From the NCBI RefSeq assembly GCF_022138605.1, contig NZ_JACBFS010000001.1:1236722-1300721 (forward strand): a stretch of 64,000 bases of DNA. Direction: 5' to 3'. Under the pieces are notes generated by a model. It was not told where the DNA came from. It saw only the letters and a list, made by a program, of their open reading frames with translations, and did not search any database. This stretch comes from Xanthobacter sp. NM-25. GTDB taxonomy: Bacteria; Pseudomonadota; Alphaproteobacteria; Rhizobiales; Xanthobacteraceae. Positions 1 through 13,084 of the stretch are shown here, piece after piece. Positions within the stretch are counted from its first letter, which is position 1; every line of letters begins with the position of its first letter. A program made the translations under genes and the position numbers.

Positions 1-1002
1 GACGCCGCACGCCCACAGGCCGATGGGAGCCATCACCGTCAGGGTGGAGAGCGGCAGCACCCGCGGACCGACGCCGAGCCCCACCGCGCCACACAGAATC
101 AGGGTGAGGCCAATGGGCACGAGTGCGGCCGCGCTCATGCGCTTCAGCAGCTGGCCGGCAATCAGCGTGCCGCACAGGAAGGAGCCGGTCTGCGCCAGCA
201 TGGCGAGACCGAACTCGGTGGGGGTGAGGCCCACCCCCTGGATCAGCACGAAGGGCACCAGGGCGGACAGGGTATAAAGGCCACCAAGGCCGCCGCCCAG
301 CACCAGGCTCGCCCGCATGAAGGAGCGGTCACCCAGCAGCCGCGCATAGCTGCGGGCGATGCCCACGGGCGAAGCGAGCGAAGCATCCCGCGCGATATTG
401 GTCTCCGGCACGAAAAAGACAAGCAGACCCAGCAGGATCACGCCATAGGCGGCCATCACCACGAAGATCATGTGCCAGCCGGCGGCGCCGAGAATGACGC
501 CCCCGAGGGTGGGCGACACCGCCGGGCCGATGGCCAGCATGGTGCCGATGAGGTTCATGATGCGGGCCGAGACCTGGCCGGTATATTGATCGCGCACCAG
601 CGCCCGCGACACGGCGATGCCGGCGGCGCACCCCACCCCTTGCAGGGCCCGGCCGGTGACCAGCCACGACATGCTGGGCGCCCAGGTGGCCGCCAGCGAG
701 CCGAGCACGTAGATGCTGAAGAAGCCCAGCGCCACCGGCCGCCGCCCGAAGGCATCGGACAGCGGCCCACAGGCCAGCTGAGAAAACGCATAGCCGAGGA
801 AGAACACCGTCAAGGTGAGCTTCACAGCCGCCGGGGTGGTCTCGAACGCCGAGACCAGTGCCGGCATGGCAGGGGTGTACATGGCGAGGCTGATGGGGCC
901 GAGCATCACCATGAGCGCCCCGAGCACGGCCACCCGAAGTTCCGACATCATCGGCGCGGGACGGCCTGCGGTCGTGGTTCCGGACAGCTCAGCGCGGCTC
1001 AT
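1..1002 (-). CDS. Bcr/CflA-type MFS drug exporter, C-terminus cut by window edge
   Basis: Drug:proton antiporter of the major facilitator superfamily in the inner membrane. The frame is open for 334 codons from an ATG at 1002 to the window edge, so the last membrane segments and the stop lie outside. The N-terminus has the hydrophobic run expected of TM1, and the motif-A-like loop GPLSDAFGRRPV follows TM2, as in Bcr/CflA exporters. A run AIGPAVSPTLGGVILG in the middle matches the TM5 antiporter motif of drug exporters. The ATG overlaps the stop of the upstream marR gene in an ATGA, so the two are translationally coupled and the exporter is probably induced when MarR releases its operator. Substrate cannot be told from sequence. 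Confidence 0.9.
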   Translation of the reverse strand, partial: MSRAELSGTTTAGRPAPMMSELRVAVLGALMVMLGPISLAMYTPAMPALVSAFETTPAAVKLTLTVFFLGYAFSQLACGPLSDAFGRRPVALGFFSIYVLGSLAATWAPSMSWLVTGRALQGVGCAAGIAVSRALVRDQYTGQVSARIMNLIGTMLAIGPAVSPTLGGVILGAAGWHMIFVVMAAYGVILLGLLVFFVPETNIARDASLASPVGIARSYARLLGDRSFMRASLVLGGGLGGLYTLSALVPFVLIQGVGLTPTEFGLAMLAQTGSFLCGTLIAGQLLKRMSAAALVPIGLTLILCGAVGLGVGPRVLPLSTLTVMAPIGLWACGV

Positions 1003-1469
1003 TCTTCGCTCTTGCTCCCGTCATCCCGGGCGCCCTCCTCCCGACAGCGTGCGAGGTTGGCACGCACTTGGATGAGAAAGGCGCGCAGCTGCGCCTGGTC
1101 GGCGTCGGAAAACCCGGCCAGGGCCTCGGCCCGCGCGGCGGTCGCGGCGGCCAGCACCCCTTCGAGATAAGGCTGCGCCGCATCGGTCAGGCGCACGATC
1201 TTGGCGCGCCGATCGGTGGCATCGGTCTCCCGCACCACCAGGCCCAGCCGCTCCAGCCCATCGAGGAAGCCCACCAGGGTCATGGGTTCCACATTCATCT
1301 TCACCGCCAGCGCGTTCTGCCGGAGGCCCGAATGCTCGTTCACATAGGCAAGGGTGCGCGCTTCCCCCGCGGTGAGGCCGAGCCCGGCCTGGGTGAAGGC
1401 GCGGTCGATGCGCGCGCGGTAGAGCCGCGCCGCATCGACGATGAGGAATCCGATGGGAGTTTCAGCCAT
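999..1469 (-). CDS. MarR-family transcriptional regulator
   Basis: 156-residue winged-helix regulator, normal MarR length. The ATG at 1469 was chosen because it starts the MarR fold (MAETPIGFLIVDAARLYRAR); the frame stays open upstream but that part is arginine-rich and unrelated. The wing region contains the typical DATDRRAKIVRLTDA (D-x-R-x3-hydrophobic-x-LT) signature. Its stop overlaps the start of the MFS exporter, so it most likely represses its own operon. Two overlapping perfect palindromes lie immediately upstream of its start and are the obvious operator. The inducing ligand is unknown. Confidence 0.9.
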   Translation of the reverse strand: MAETPIGFLIVDAARLYRARIDRAFTQAGLGLTAGEARTLAYVNEHSGLRQNALAVKMNVEPMTLVGFLDGLERLGLVVRETDATDRRAKIVRLTDAAQPYLEGVLAAATAARAEALAGFSDADQAQLRAFLIQVRANLARCREEGARDDGSKSEE

Positions 1470-1479
1470 TTCAAAACAA

Positions 1480-1501
1480 ACCTTATAATAAGGTGACCTT
1501 A
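1480..1501. promoter_or_regulatory. Overlapping double palindrome, probable MarR operator
   Basis: ACCTTATAATAAGGT (1480-1494) is a 15-bp palindrome around one central base. TAAGGTGACCTTA (1489-1501) is a 13-bp palindrome overlapping it. The pair lies 11-32 bases upstream of the marR start and contains a TATTAT/TATAAT-like -10 sequence, so a bound dimer would block the promoter. The palindromes are seen directly; MarR as the ligand is inference from position. Confidence 0.65.
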
Positions 1502-1635
1502 CAAACAAGCGTCTCCATGAGCACGCCCCCCGCAATGCCCGCGATGGGGCGCGATGGTTTGCACGGCGCGTTCCAGGGCCTATGTCTGGGCCGAACCGCC
1601 GGCAGCGATCCCGCCGCCGGCCCGTGGAGATCCCC

Positions 1636-2745
1636 ATGCCCTGGTCCTTGACCATTGGACGCCTCGGCGAGACCGCCATCCGCATCCATGTCACCTTCCT
1701 GCTGTTCCTGGTGTGGATCTGGGCTGCCTATTACCGCATGGGGGGCGCCGATGCCGCCTGGCAGGGGGTGCTGTTCGTCGCCCTGCTGTTCGCCTGCGTG
1801 CTGCTGCACGAGCTCGGCCACGTGTTCGCCGCCCGCCATTACGGCGTGAAGACCCCGGACATCACCCTCTGGCCGTTCGGCGGCATCGCCAGCCTGGAGC
1901 GCATGCCGGAGAAGCCCTCCGAGGAGCTGGTGGTGGCCATCGCCGGGCCGCTGGTGAACGTGGCCATCGCCGCGGTGCTGCTGTTGATCCTCGGTGCCGG
2001 CTTCAAGGTGGACGACCTGTCGAAGATCGAGGATCCCGGCACCTCCATGCTGGTGAAGCTCGCCGGCGCCAACATCTTCCTGGTGGTGTTCAACCTCATC
2101 CCCGCCTTCCCCATGGATGGCGGCCGGGTGCTGCGGGCGCTGCTGGCCATGAACATGGGCTTTGGCCGGGCCACCGCCATGGCCGCCTCCATCGGCCAGG
2201 CGATCGCCATCGGCCTCGGGCTGCTGGGCATCTTCACCAATCCCATGCTGATGATCATCGGCGTGTTCGTGTTCCTCGCCGCTTCCGGCGAGGCCGGCCA
2301 GGTGCAGCTCAAGGAAGCGTCGCGCGGGCTCAGCGTCGCCGACGCCATGATCACCCATTTTGAGACCCTGGGCCCCACCGCCACGGTGGACGATGCGGCC
2401 GATGCCCTCATCCGCTCCACCCAGAAGGAATTCCCCATCGTCGATGGCGGCGGCCACCTGCGCGGCGTGCTGACCCGCGACGCCATGATCCACGCCATGA
2501 AGGACGAGGGCCCGCAGACCCCGGTGATCCAGGTGATGCAGAAGGACGTGCCCACGGTGGAGGCTCGCGCCCGGCTCGATTCGGCGCTGAAGCTCATCAC
2601 CACCGCCCAGGTGCCAGCGGTGGGGGTGGTGGATGGCGACGGCCGCCTCGTCGGCCTGCTCACCCCGGAGAATGTGGGCGAGCTGATGATGATCCATGCC
2701 GCCCGCCCCGAGCGCGGCCCCAACCTGTTCCGCCGCGCCGGCTGA
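1636..2745 (+). CDS. Site-2-type zinc metalloprotease (M50B) with CBS domains
   Basis: Intramembrane protease, 369 residues from the ATG at 1636, which has GGAG eight bases upstream; a longer reading from 1582 adds only an arginine-rich stretch. Zinc site HELGH at residues 58-62 lies in a membrane segment. The third ligand is in NLIPAFPMDGGR (Asp161) in a later segment, the classic S2P/SpoIVFB DG motif. About four to six membrane segments are followed by a soluble C-terminal half (from about residue 240) with two CBS repeats, which often sense adenine nucleotides. The substrate is unknown; the gene stands alone between divergent marR and convergent ubiG. Confidence 0.9.
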   Translation: MPWSLTIGRLGETAIRIHVTFLLFLVWIWAAYYRMGGADAAWQGVLFVALLFACVLLHELGHVFAARHYGVKTPDITLWPFGGIASLERMPEKPSEELVVAIAGPLVNVAIAAVLLLILGAGFKVDDLSKIEDPGTSMLVKLAGANIFLVVFNLIPAFPMDGGRVLRALLAMNMGFGRATAMAASIGQAIAIGLGLLGIFTNPMLMIIGVFVFLAASGEAGQVQLKEASRGLSVADAMITHFETLGPTATVDDAADALIRSTQKEFPIVDGGGHLRGVLTRDAMIHAMKDEGPQTPVIQVMQKDVPTVEARARLDSALKLITTAQVPAVGVVDGDGRLVGLLTPENVGELMMIHAARPERGPNLFRRAG

Positions 2746-2760
2746 GGCGCGGCGCCACCG

Positions 2761-3501
2761 TCACATGCGCTCGGCGACCATGAAATAGTTCACGTCGAGA
2801 TCGGCCGAGAGGCTGAAGGTGCGGCTGAGCGGATGATAGACCAGCCCCGCCTTCTCGGTGGGGGCGAAGCCGGCGGCGGCAAGTGTCGCCTCCAGCTCGT
2901 CCGGGGTGATGAACTTCTCCCAGCGATGGGTGCCCGGCGCCAGCCAGCGCAGCACATATTCGGCGCCGACGATGGCGAGGGCGAAGCTCTTGGCCGTGCG
3001 GTTGAGGGTGGAGAGGATGAGCAGGCCTCCCTCATCCACCAGCTGGCCGGCGGTGCGCACGAACAGGCTCACGTCGGCCACGTGCTCCACCACCTCCAGC
3101 GCCACCACCACGTTGAAGCGGGCGCCGCGGGCCGCCAGCTCTTCCGCCGTCGAGGGCAGATATTCGATGTCGAGGCCGGACGCGCGGCCGTGGGCGCGGG
3201 CCACCTCGATATTGCCGGGGGCGGGATCGATGCCCGTCACCTGCGCGCCCATGCGGGCCAGCGGCTCGCTGAGCAGCCCGCCGCCGCAGCCGATGTCCAG
3301 CACGCGAAGCCCGCCGAGCGGCCGCAGCGCCTTCTCATCGCGGCCGAAGTGCCGCACCAGGGCGCCGCGCAGGAAGGCGAGGCGGAAGGGATTCATGGCG
3401 TGGAGCGGGGCCATCTTGCCCTTCTCGTTCCACCACTCCTCGCCGAGCGCGTCGAAGCGGGCGACCTCTTCGGGATCCACCGTGGCCTGGGACAGCGACA
3501 T
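2761..3501 (-). CDS. ubiG: Ubiquinone biosynthesis O-methyltransferase UbiG
   Basis: SAM-dependent methyltransferase for both O-methylation steps of ubiquinone synthesis; 246 residues, the normal length. The ATG at 3501 is preceded by GGAGG. The N-terminus FDALGEEWWNEKGKMAPLH is diagnostic for UbiG (x-W-W-x3-G-x2-LH). Motif I VLDIGCGGGLLSEPLA binds SAM, and the motif II/III region contains VVALEVVEHV. It is transcribed away from the helicase gene across a 177-base divergent gap and converges on the protease gene. Confidence 0.95.
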   Translation of the reverse strand: MSLSQATVDPEEVARFDALGEEWWNEKGKMAPLHAMNPFRLAFLRGALVRHFGRDEKALRPLGGLRVLDIGCGGGLLSEPLARMGAQVTGIDPAPGNIEVARAHGRASGLDIEYLPSTAEELAARGARFNVVVALEVVEHVADVSLFVRTAGQLVDEGGLLILSTLNRTAKSFALAIVGAEYVLRWLAPGTHRWEKFITPDELEATLAAAGFAPTEKAGLVYHPLSRTFSLSADLDVNYFMVAERM

Positions 3502-3678
3502 GGCAACCTCCTTCCCCCATCTGGGGCACGGGTGAGCTTTAAGCAGCCCGGCGGCCGCCCACAAGAGCGCAGAACGAAGCGCGATCCCGTGCCGCGCCGC
3601 GATTCGCGCGCGCTTTGTCGCCGTTTCGTTCCCGGCGATGACGCGCTGCACCTTTCGCCCTCGCGTCGGCGACCCAAT

Positions 3679-7038
<3,360 letters not shown>

Positions 7039-7093
7039 GATCCCCTAAGGATCCCATGAGGGTTCGCGTCCCGCGGCCCTCGACATCAACGGA

Positions 7094-7120
7094 CCGGAGC
7101 CCCACGCAGGTGGGCTCCGG
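7094..7120 (+). terminator. Hairpin between helicase and S4 gene
   Basis: CCGGAGCCC and GGGCTCCGG arms extend by an AC/GT pair across one bulged C, with loop GCAG, giving an 11-bp stem 56 bases after the helicase stop. There is no clear T-run after it, so it could be a rho-independent-like terminator, a processing site or part of a leader. It falls before the GTG chosen as start of the next gene and argues against the longer upstream start. Confidence 0.45.
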
Positions 7121-7145
7121 CCGCTTTGCGCGGGGAACAGGTCGC

Positions 7146-7460
7146 GTGAGGAAAGGCCGATCTGCCGCGGTACCCGACCCCGCGATCGAGCCGGGCGATG
7201 GACGCCAGCGGCTGGATCGCTGGATCTGGCATGCGCGGGTGGTGCGGTCCCGCACCGATGCCGCCACGCTCATCCGCGCCGGCCACGTGCGGCTCGACGG
7301 CCATCGTGTGACCAGCCCGGGCCAGGGCGTGCGGGTGGGACAGGTCCTCACCATCGCCCTCGATTTTCGCGTACGGGTGCTGCGAGTCTTGAGCTTTTCT
7401 GAACGGCGCGGAGATGCTAACTCAGTCGCCGAGCTTTTCGATGAAATCACCGAAAACTGA
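7146..7460 (+). CDS. S4-domain RNA-binding protein (HslR-like)
   Basis: Small basic RNA-binding protein, 104 residues from the GTG at 7146. The S4 fold begins at RLDRWIWHARVVRSRTDAA and continues through AGHVRLDG, matching heat-shock protein 15 / ribosome-associated S4 proteins. An ATG at 7056 in frame would add 30 residues of unconserved-looking sequence, but a strong hairpin (7094-7120) would lie inside it, so the shorter start is preferred. Its place between the SUV3-like helicase and fdxA is conserved in Rhizobiales. A role in ribosome rescue or RNA handling is inferred from the family. Confidence 0.85.
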   Translation: MRKGRSAAVPDPAIEPGDGRQRLDRWIWHARVVRSRTDAATLIRAGHVRLDGHRVTSPGQGVRVGQVLTIALDFRVRVLRVLSFSERRGDANSVAELFDEITEN

Positions 7461-7552
7461 CGTGCAATAGAGGACGCGGCAAGAGCGCGCCGCCGATCGG
7501 CCAGGAGCCGGCAAGGTAAGCGCGCACTGGGACGCCGCGAAAGGGATCATCC

Positions 7553-7888
7553 ATGGCCTACGTCGTCACCGAGAACTGCATCCGCTGCAAGTATACGGAT
7601 TGTGTTGCCGTGTGCCCCGTGGATTGCTTCTACGAGGGCGAGAACATGCTCGTCATTCACCCTGACGAATGCATCGACTGCGGCGTGTGCGAGCCCGAAT
7701 GCCCGGCCGAGGCCATCAAGCCCGATTCCGAGCCGGGCCTTGAGAAGTGGGCCGCCCTGAACGCCGAATATGCCAAGACCTGGCCGAACATCACCGTGAA
7801 GCGCGACGCCCTGCCCGACGCCAAAGAGTGGGACGGCAAGCCCGGCAAGGACGAGATGTTCTCCCCCGAGCCCGGCACCGGCGACTGA
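7553..7888 (+). CDS. fdxA: 7Fe ferredoxin FdxA ([3Fe-4S][4Fe-4S])
   Basis: Cytoplasmic electron carrier of 111 residues. The N-terminal half carries the 7Fe pattern: CIRCKYTDCVAVCPVDC, where the widened first cluster motif with YTDC gives the [3Fe-4S] site, then CIDCGVCEPECP for the [4Fe-4S] site. The C-terminal extension with WPNIT is typical of FdxA. It is a housekeeping ferredoxin and is distinct from the nif-linked ferredoxin at 55.7 kb. The next gene is convergent about 105 bases away. Confidence 0.95.
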   Translation: MAYVVTENCIRCKYTDCVAVCPVDCFYEGENMLVIHPDECIDCGVCEPECPAEAIKPDSEPGLEKWAALNAEYAKTWPNITVKRDALPDAKEWDGKPGKDEMFSPEPGTGD

Positions 7889-7993
7889 TCGCCGCGCAAT
7901 CACCTCTCCCGAAGGACCCGTTCGCGGGGACGCGGCTGCTCGCCTCGTCCGCCGTGCGATGATCCCTGCGCGGCGCATAGCCGCCCTCTCGGC

Positions 7994-9064
7994 TCAGGCC
8001 ACCGGCAGGGCCCGCAGGTGCGCCAGCAGCCCCTCGCCCCGAGGCAGGTCCGCGACCGCCTCCACCTCCAGGCGCCCGTCGGTCAGCGCATCCAGCATGG
8101 CGGCCAGGTCGGTGAACCGCCGCTCGGCGTGATCGATCAGATCCGCCCATAATTGGTCGAACTGGTCCAATAGCCCCACCAATGGGGTGATGGGCAGGGG
8201 CAGGCCGGTGTAGCGGGGATAGATGTTGGTGAGCTTCTTCCATTCCGCCTTGAGGCTGTCGCGCAGCTCCGGATCGTTGGTGAGCCTGTTGTCGCGGCCG
8301 CCGCTCTCGAACGGGGCCTTGGTCTCCAAGAGCTGGCGGAAGTGAGCCACCACTTTGGCCCGCAGAAGCGGCCGGGTGCGGTTCTTGAAATAGCGCGCGA
8401 GCATGTCGGTATAGTCCGCATCGCCATAACACACGTCCCGCACCGTCGCGCCCTCGGGGCCGGCTGGCCGTTCGCCGTCCGGTGACCGGGAGGTGACGAG
8501 GACGATGACCCCCGCCGGCAGGGCTGCGGCCGGCGGCGGCAGAGCGGCCCCCTCCGCCAGCTTCTCCACCCCATCGAGGCAGACCAGCAGCCGCTTGGCC
8601 CCACTGCCCACCACCTGGGCATGCCACTTCCTGAAGCGCACGAGCAGCGCCTCGGCCGGTGTCTGGGCCTCCCCATCCACCGTCGCACCCGGCCCGCACT
8701 CCGCCGCGAAGGCTGCGTCGAGCGCGGCGAGCACCGCCGCCGGTGGGTCACCGGCCACCAGATGCACCCCGAACGCCCGCACGTCGCTGGAGGTGGCGCT
8801 GTCGATGCCTTCCTGCTCGGCCGGGTTCCGCCCCGGGCGCCGGGCGATGATGCCGCGCACGAACAGGGTCTTGCCCACGCCGTGCGGTGCCCGCAGCCAA
8901 TAGAGGCCCCGATCATTTCGCAGCAGGAACTCCCGGAACGGGGTGCGTAGATAGGTGGGCGACACATAGGCCGCGTCCAAAGCGGCAAGCTCCGCTGCGG
9001 ACAATGGCGCTTCCTGCGCTGGCGCTGACGTGAGGGGCGATAAGGCGACGTCTGGGGCGGTCAT
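7994..9064 (-). CDS. Orphan P-loop ATPase of unknown function
   Basis: Protein of 356 residues from an ATG at 9064 with GGAGAG upstream. Walker A APHGVGKT is at residues 59-66, preceded by YLRTPFREFLLRNDRGLYW. A Walker B-like strand LLVCLDGVE is at about 159-167, and a likely sensor region VIVLVTSRSPDG follows, the order of STAND/NACHT-like or AAA ATPases. The C-terminal half (YPRYTGLPLPITPLVGLLDQ onward) is not recognised. No signal peptide, no membrane segments and no partner gene: both neighbours are unrelated. The N-terminal half resembles the ATPase cores of signalling NTPases, but the repeat sensor and effector domains usual for those are missing. Confidence 0.6.
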   Translation of the reverse strand: MTAPDVALSPLTSAPAQEAPLSAAELAALDAAYVSPTYLRTPFREFLLRNDRGLYWLRAPHGVGKTLFVRGIIARRPGRNPAEQEGIDSATSSDVRAFGVHLVAGDPPAAVLAALDAAFAAECGPGATVDGEAQTPAEALLVRFRKWHAQVVGSGAKRLLVCLDGVEKLAEGAALPPPAAALPAGVIVLVTSRSPDGERPAGPEGATVRDVCYGDADYTDMLARYFKNRTRPLLRAKVVAHFRQLLETKAPFESGGRDNRLTNDPELRDSLKAEWKKLTNIYPRYTGLPLPITPLVGLLDQFDQLWADLIDHAERRFTDLAAMLDALTDGRLEVEAVADLPRGEGLLAHLRALPVA

Positions 9065-9233
9065 GGGTGTCTCTCCGGATCGGCGGCGCCGCGCGCGCCG
9101 CAGGGACGGATCGCCGGTCCACCGCCTGAGGACGCCGCGTCGCGCGCCGGATCCGTGGCGGGTTTCCACCCAAAGGGTCCCCTGCCCTCCCCTCAAGCAG
9201 GAACCGTGCCCTTGTGGCACCCCGACCGGGCGT

Positions 9234-9686
9234 TCACGGCAGTTGCGTCAGCACCTGGTATTGTGACTGCACCACCCGGCCGGCGCCATCGAGCCAGGCG
9301 CGGCCGAAGCGCGAGGCGGCCAGGGTGGGCACCGCCTGGTAAATGGTGCCGCCGATGGGGGGCTGCGCGCCGGGCTCGACGCAAGGAACATCGAGCACGA
9401 CCCGTGCACCGGGCTGCAGCGTGGTGCCCCGCTCCACCTGTCGCACCACGCCCGTGACCCGACAGGCGCCGTAGCCTTCCGTGGGCGGCGTCACGCCCTG
9501 CACCTCCAGCACGATGACACTGGCGGCATCTCGCCGCGCATTTTCATAGACATAAGGCGGCATCAGCGCCGCCGCGGGGGCGACGCCCCACGCGAGCCCA
9601 GCCACCAGCAGGCAGGCGGTGCGCGGCAGCAGTCCCGCGCCGCCGGCGCCCTGCCCCGCCCTTATCCGCCCAAATTTGCGCGTCAT
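9234..9686 (-). CDS. Small secreted hypothetical protein
   Basis: 150-residue protein starting at ATG 9686, with an alternative GTG one codon earlier; AGGGAG lies upstream. A basic start followed by TACLLVAGLAWGVAPAAALM is a Sec signal peptide, with cleavage likely after the AxA-type stretch near residue 40. The mature part has two cysteines (YGACRVTG and VLDVPCVEPG), which could form a disulfide, and is otherwise beta-rich. No family recognised. It is divergent from prfC with a short shared promoter region. Confidence 0.65.
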   Translation of the reverse strand: MTRKFGRIRAGQGAGGAGLLPRTACLLVAGLAWGVAPAAALMPPYVYENARRDAASVIVLEVQGVTPPTEGYGACRVTGVVRQVERGTTLQPGARVVLDVPCVEPGAQPPIGGTIYQAVPTLAASRFGRAWLDGAGRVVQSQYQVLTQLP

Positions 9687-9745
9687 CACCCCGCTCCCTT
9701 GCGTTGGCCGTTTATCGGCGGCCGGTTTCGCACTATATAGCCGCC

Positions 9746-11371
9746 ATGCTCCACACCCCTGACCATGGCGCGGCGCGCGCGGCCGCCAGACCGGACGCCC
9801 TGCCCGATTATGCCCGCCGGCGCACCTTCGCCATCATCTCCCATCCGGACGCCGGTAAGACGACGTTGACGGAAAAGCTGCTGCTTGCCTCCGGCGCCAT
9901 CCGCATGGCCGGCCACGTGAAGGCGCGCGGCGAGCGCCGCCGCACCCGTTCCGACTGGATGGAGATCGAGCAGCAGCGCGGCATCTCCGTCACCTCCTCG
10001 GTGATGACGTTCGAAAAGGACGGCATCGTCTTCAACCTGCTCGACACCCCCGGCCACTCGGACTTCTCCGAGGACACCTACCGCACCCTTTCGGCGGTGG
10101 ACGCGGCGGTGATGGTGATCGACGTGGCCAAGGGCATCGAGAGCCAGACCCGCAAATTGTTCGAGGTCTGCCGCCTGCGCGACATTCCCATCTTCACCTT
10201 CGTCAACAAGGTGGACCGCGAGGGCCTCGACCCCATCGCCTTGATGGATGAGGTCTCCTCCACCCTGGCGTTGGATCTCACACCGCTCACCTGGCCCATC
10301 GGCCTCGGCGTCGATTTCCGCGGCCTCATCGACATCACCGCCAAGGTGGCGCGCCTTGCCACCGAGCGCGGCGGGCCGCTGGTGCGCGAGGTGCCGTTCA
10401 ATACACCCGAGGACCTGATCGGCCTCGACGGGGTGGAAGAGCGCATTCTCACCGAATCCCTTGAGAGCCTCACCCTGGCGCTCGGGGTGCTGCCGCCGTT
10501 CGATCTGGAAGCGTTCCGCGAGGGTCACCTCTCCCCGGTCTTCTTCGGCAGCGCGCTGAAGGAAGCCGGCGTCGGCGAGCTGCTCGAGGGGCTCGGCGCC
10601 GTGGGCCCCAGCCCCCAGCCCCGCGGCGCCGCCGGCGAGCGCACCGTGGAGCCGGGCGAGGACCTGGTCTCCGGCTTCGTCTTCAAGGTCCAGGCCAATA
10701 TGGACCCCAACCACCGCGACCGGGTGGCGTTCGTGCGCCTCTGCTCGGGCCGCTTCAAGCGCGGCATGAAGCTGTTCAATGCCCGCGAAAAGCGGCAGAT
10801 GGCCATTGCCAACCCCATCTTCTTCTTCGCCCAGGAGCGCGAGACGGTGGATGAGGCGGTGGCCGGCGACATCATCGGCATTCCCAACCACGGCATGCTG
10901 CGGGTGGGCGATACCCTGTCCGAGGGCGAGACCATCCGCTTCGAGGGCCTGCCCGACTTCGCCCCTGAAATCCTGCGCCGGGTGCTGCTGGCCGACCCCA
11001 TGAAGGCCAAACAGCTCTTGAAGGCGCTGCAGGACATGGCCGAGGAAGGGGTGGTGCAGGTCATCAAGCCGGTGTCCGATCCCGCCCCCATCGTCGGCGT
11101 GGTGGGCCCGCTGCAGCTCGACGTGCTGGCGGCGCGGCTGGAGAAGGAATACGGCGTGCCGATCCGCTACGAGACCACCTCCTTCGTCACCGCCCGCTGG
11201 ATCACCGGCGAGCGCACCGAGGTGGAGCGTTTCATGGAGGCGAACCGCTCCTCCACCGCCCGCGACCGCGATGACGCGCCGGTCTATCTCGCCCGCAGCC
11301 AGTGGGTGCTGGACCGCGCCATCGAGGAATGGCCCAAGCTCAAATTCGTGGCGGTGAAGGAACGGGGCTGA
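9746..11371 (+). CDS. prfC: Peptide chain release factor 3
   Basis: Translational GTPase that releases RF1/RF2 from the ribosome; 541 residues from the ATG at 9746, the family length. G1 is SHPDAGKTT, the effector region has RGISVTSSVM, G3 is DTPGHSDF and G4 is NKVD. This combination, with the RF3-specific run DWMEIEQQRGISV, separates it from EF-G. An in-frame start at 9704 would add 14 residues across the likely promoter (CACTATATAG near 9731-9740), so the later ATG is preferred. It is followed by dapD after about 90 bases. Confidence 0.95.
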   Translation: MLHTPDHGAARAAARPDALPDYARRRTFAIISHPDAGKTTLTEKLLLASGAIRMAGHVKARGERRRTRSDWMEIEQQRGISVTSSVMTFEKDGIVFNLLDTPGHSDFSEDTYRTLSAVDAAVMVIDVAKGIESQTRKLFEVCRLRDIPIFTFVNKVDREGLDPIALMDEVSSTLALDLTPLTWPIGLGVDFRGLIDITAKVARLATERGGPLVREVPFNTPEDLIGLDGVEERILTESLESLTLALGVLPPFDLEAFREGHLSPVFFGSALKEAGVGELLEGLGAVGPSPQPRGAAGERTVEPGEDLVSGFVFKVQANMDPNHRDRVAFVRLCSGRFKRGMKLFNAREKRQMAIANPIFFFAQERETVDEAVAGDIIGIPNHGMLRVGDTLSEGETIRFEGLPDFAPEILRRVLLADPMKAKQLLKALQDMAEEGVVQVIKPVSDPAPIVGVVGPLQLDVLAARLEKEYGVPIRYETTSFVTARWITGERTEVERFMEANRSSTARDRDDAPVYLARSQWVLDRAIEEWPKLKFVAVKERG

Positions 11372-11463
11372 GCGCCTCCTTCCCCTCTTCCGCCTCTTCG
11401 ATCCATCCGGCCGGCCGCAGCCCGGCCGTCGCTCGCCGCCAATCCGTCCCTTGGAGGAAACCC

Positions 11464-12312
<849 letters not shown>

Positions 12313-12317
12313 CAAAC

Positions 12318-12349
12318 CGGCGGCGGCCCCCTTCGCCGGGGTGCCGCCG
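12318..12349 (+). terminator. GC-rich hairpin after dapD
   Basis: CGGCGGC (12318-12324) pairs with GCCGCCG (12343-12349), and CCCC pairs with GGGG inside, separated by a small internal loop. It begins six bases after the dapD stop. No T-run follows, so its terminator role is tentative. Confidence 0.4.
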
Positions 12350-12709
12350 CGCCCGCGCCGTGCCACGTCCGCAAGACGGAGTGGGGCAGCGGGCGGCGCA
12401 CGGACGAACGGGCGCGAGGCTCCGCACGCCAGTGCCGGATGCCGGCCGCGACGATGAACCGACGCAGCTGTGCATGGCGTGGCGGAGGGCGCGCGAATCC
12501 CGCTTGCGCGACGGCCCTGAGCCTGTATATTCCGCGGCCTCGCCAGGACGCAGCGCATCAACCGGCGCTGCTGCTCACCCAAGATCTGATTGGAAGCGCC
12601 TGGCGACGTCATGTCGGTGAAACACTGCCATGACGTGATGATCACCGGGCGACGGCATCGTCGAACGATGGGTCATTCACACATTTTGCGCCGGCCTGCC
12701 GGTGCGGCT
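12350..12709. other. Intergenic stretch between dapD and tRNA-Ser
   Basis: About 360 bases with no gene that I can support. Several short frames are open on both strands, as expected at this GC content, but none has a family motif or a ribosome site. The last 100 bases before the tRNA must hold its promoter; no clean -35/-10 pair stands out. Confidence 0.5.
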
Positions 12710-12799
<90 letters not shown>

Positions 12800-12946
12800 T
12801 CCCTCAATCTCGCCCCATCTTAGATCCCATCAGAAGCCGTGCCAGCGCTTGATTTGCGCGACATATCGACGGCCGGGCACCTCACGATATCGCGCTAAAG
12901 CGCAGTCGATCCCGGGTAAAAACCGGGTAAAGGGGGAGGCCGCCGA

Positions 12947-13084
12947 ATGCCGCTCACAGACATGCGGATCCGCAAAGCCAAGGCGGCCGAAAAGCCCTAC
13001 AAGCTGACCGACGGCGGAGGTCTCCACCTTAACCCGTGCTCCACCAAACTGGCAGCAGCTCAGGCGAATTTCAAAGAGCCATGA
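12947..13084 (+). pseudogene. Frameshifted N-terminal remnant of a P4/CP4-57-type tyrosine integrase
   Basis: MPLTDMRIRKAKAAEKPYKL followed by TDGGGLHL is the diagnostic N-terminal arm-binding domain of tRNA-integrating P4-family integrases. The frame ends after 45 codons. The conserved continuation (x-KLW-x2-R) appears as TKL and then, shifted by one base near 13051, WQQLRRI, which shows a frameshift. No catalytic domain follows. GGGGGAGG eight bases before the ATG is an intact ribosome site. It lies just downstream of tRNA-Ser, the expected place for the integrase of a genomic island. The recombinase is inactive. Confidence 0.75.

Noticed and set aside
1483..2697. 404-codon minus-strand frame opposite the protease gene
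   Set aside because: His/Gly-rich shadow without motif; the plus strand carries HELGH and CBS domains.
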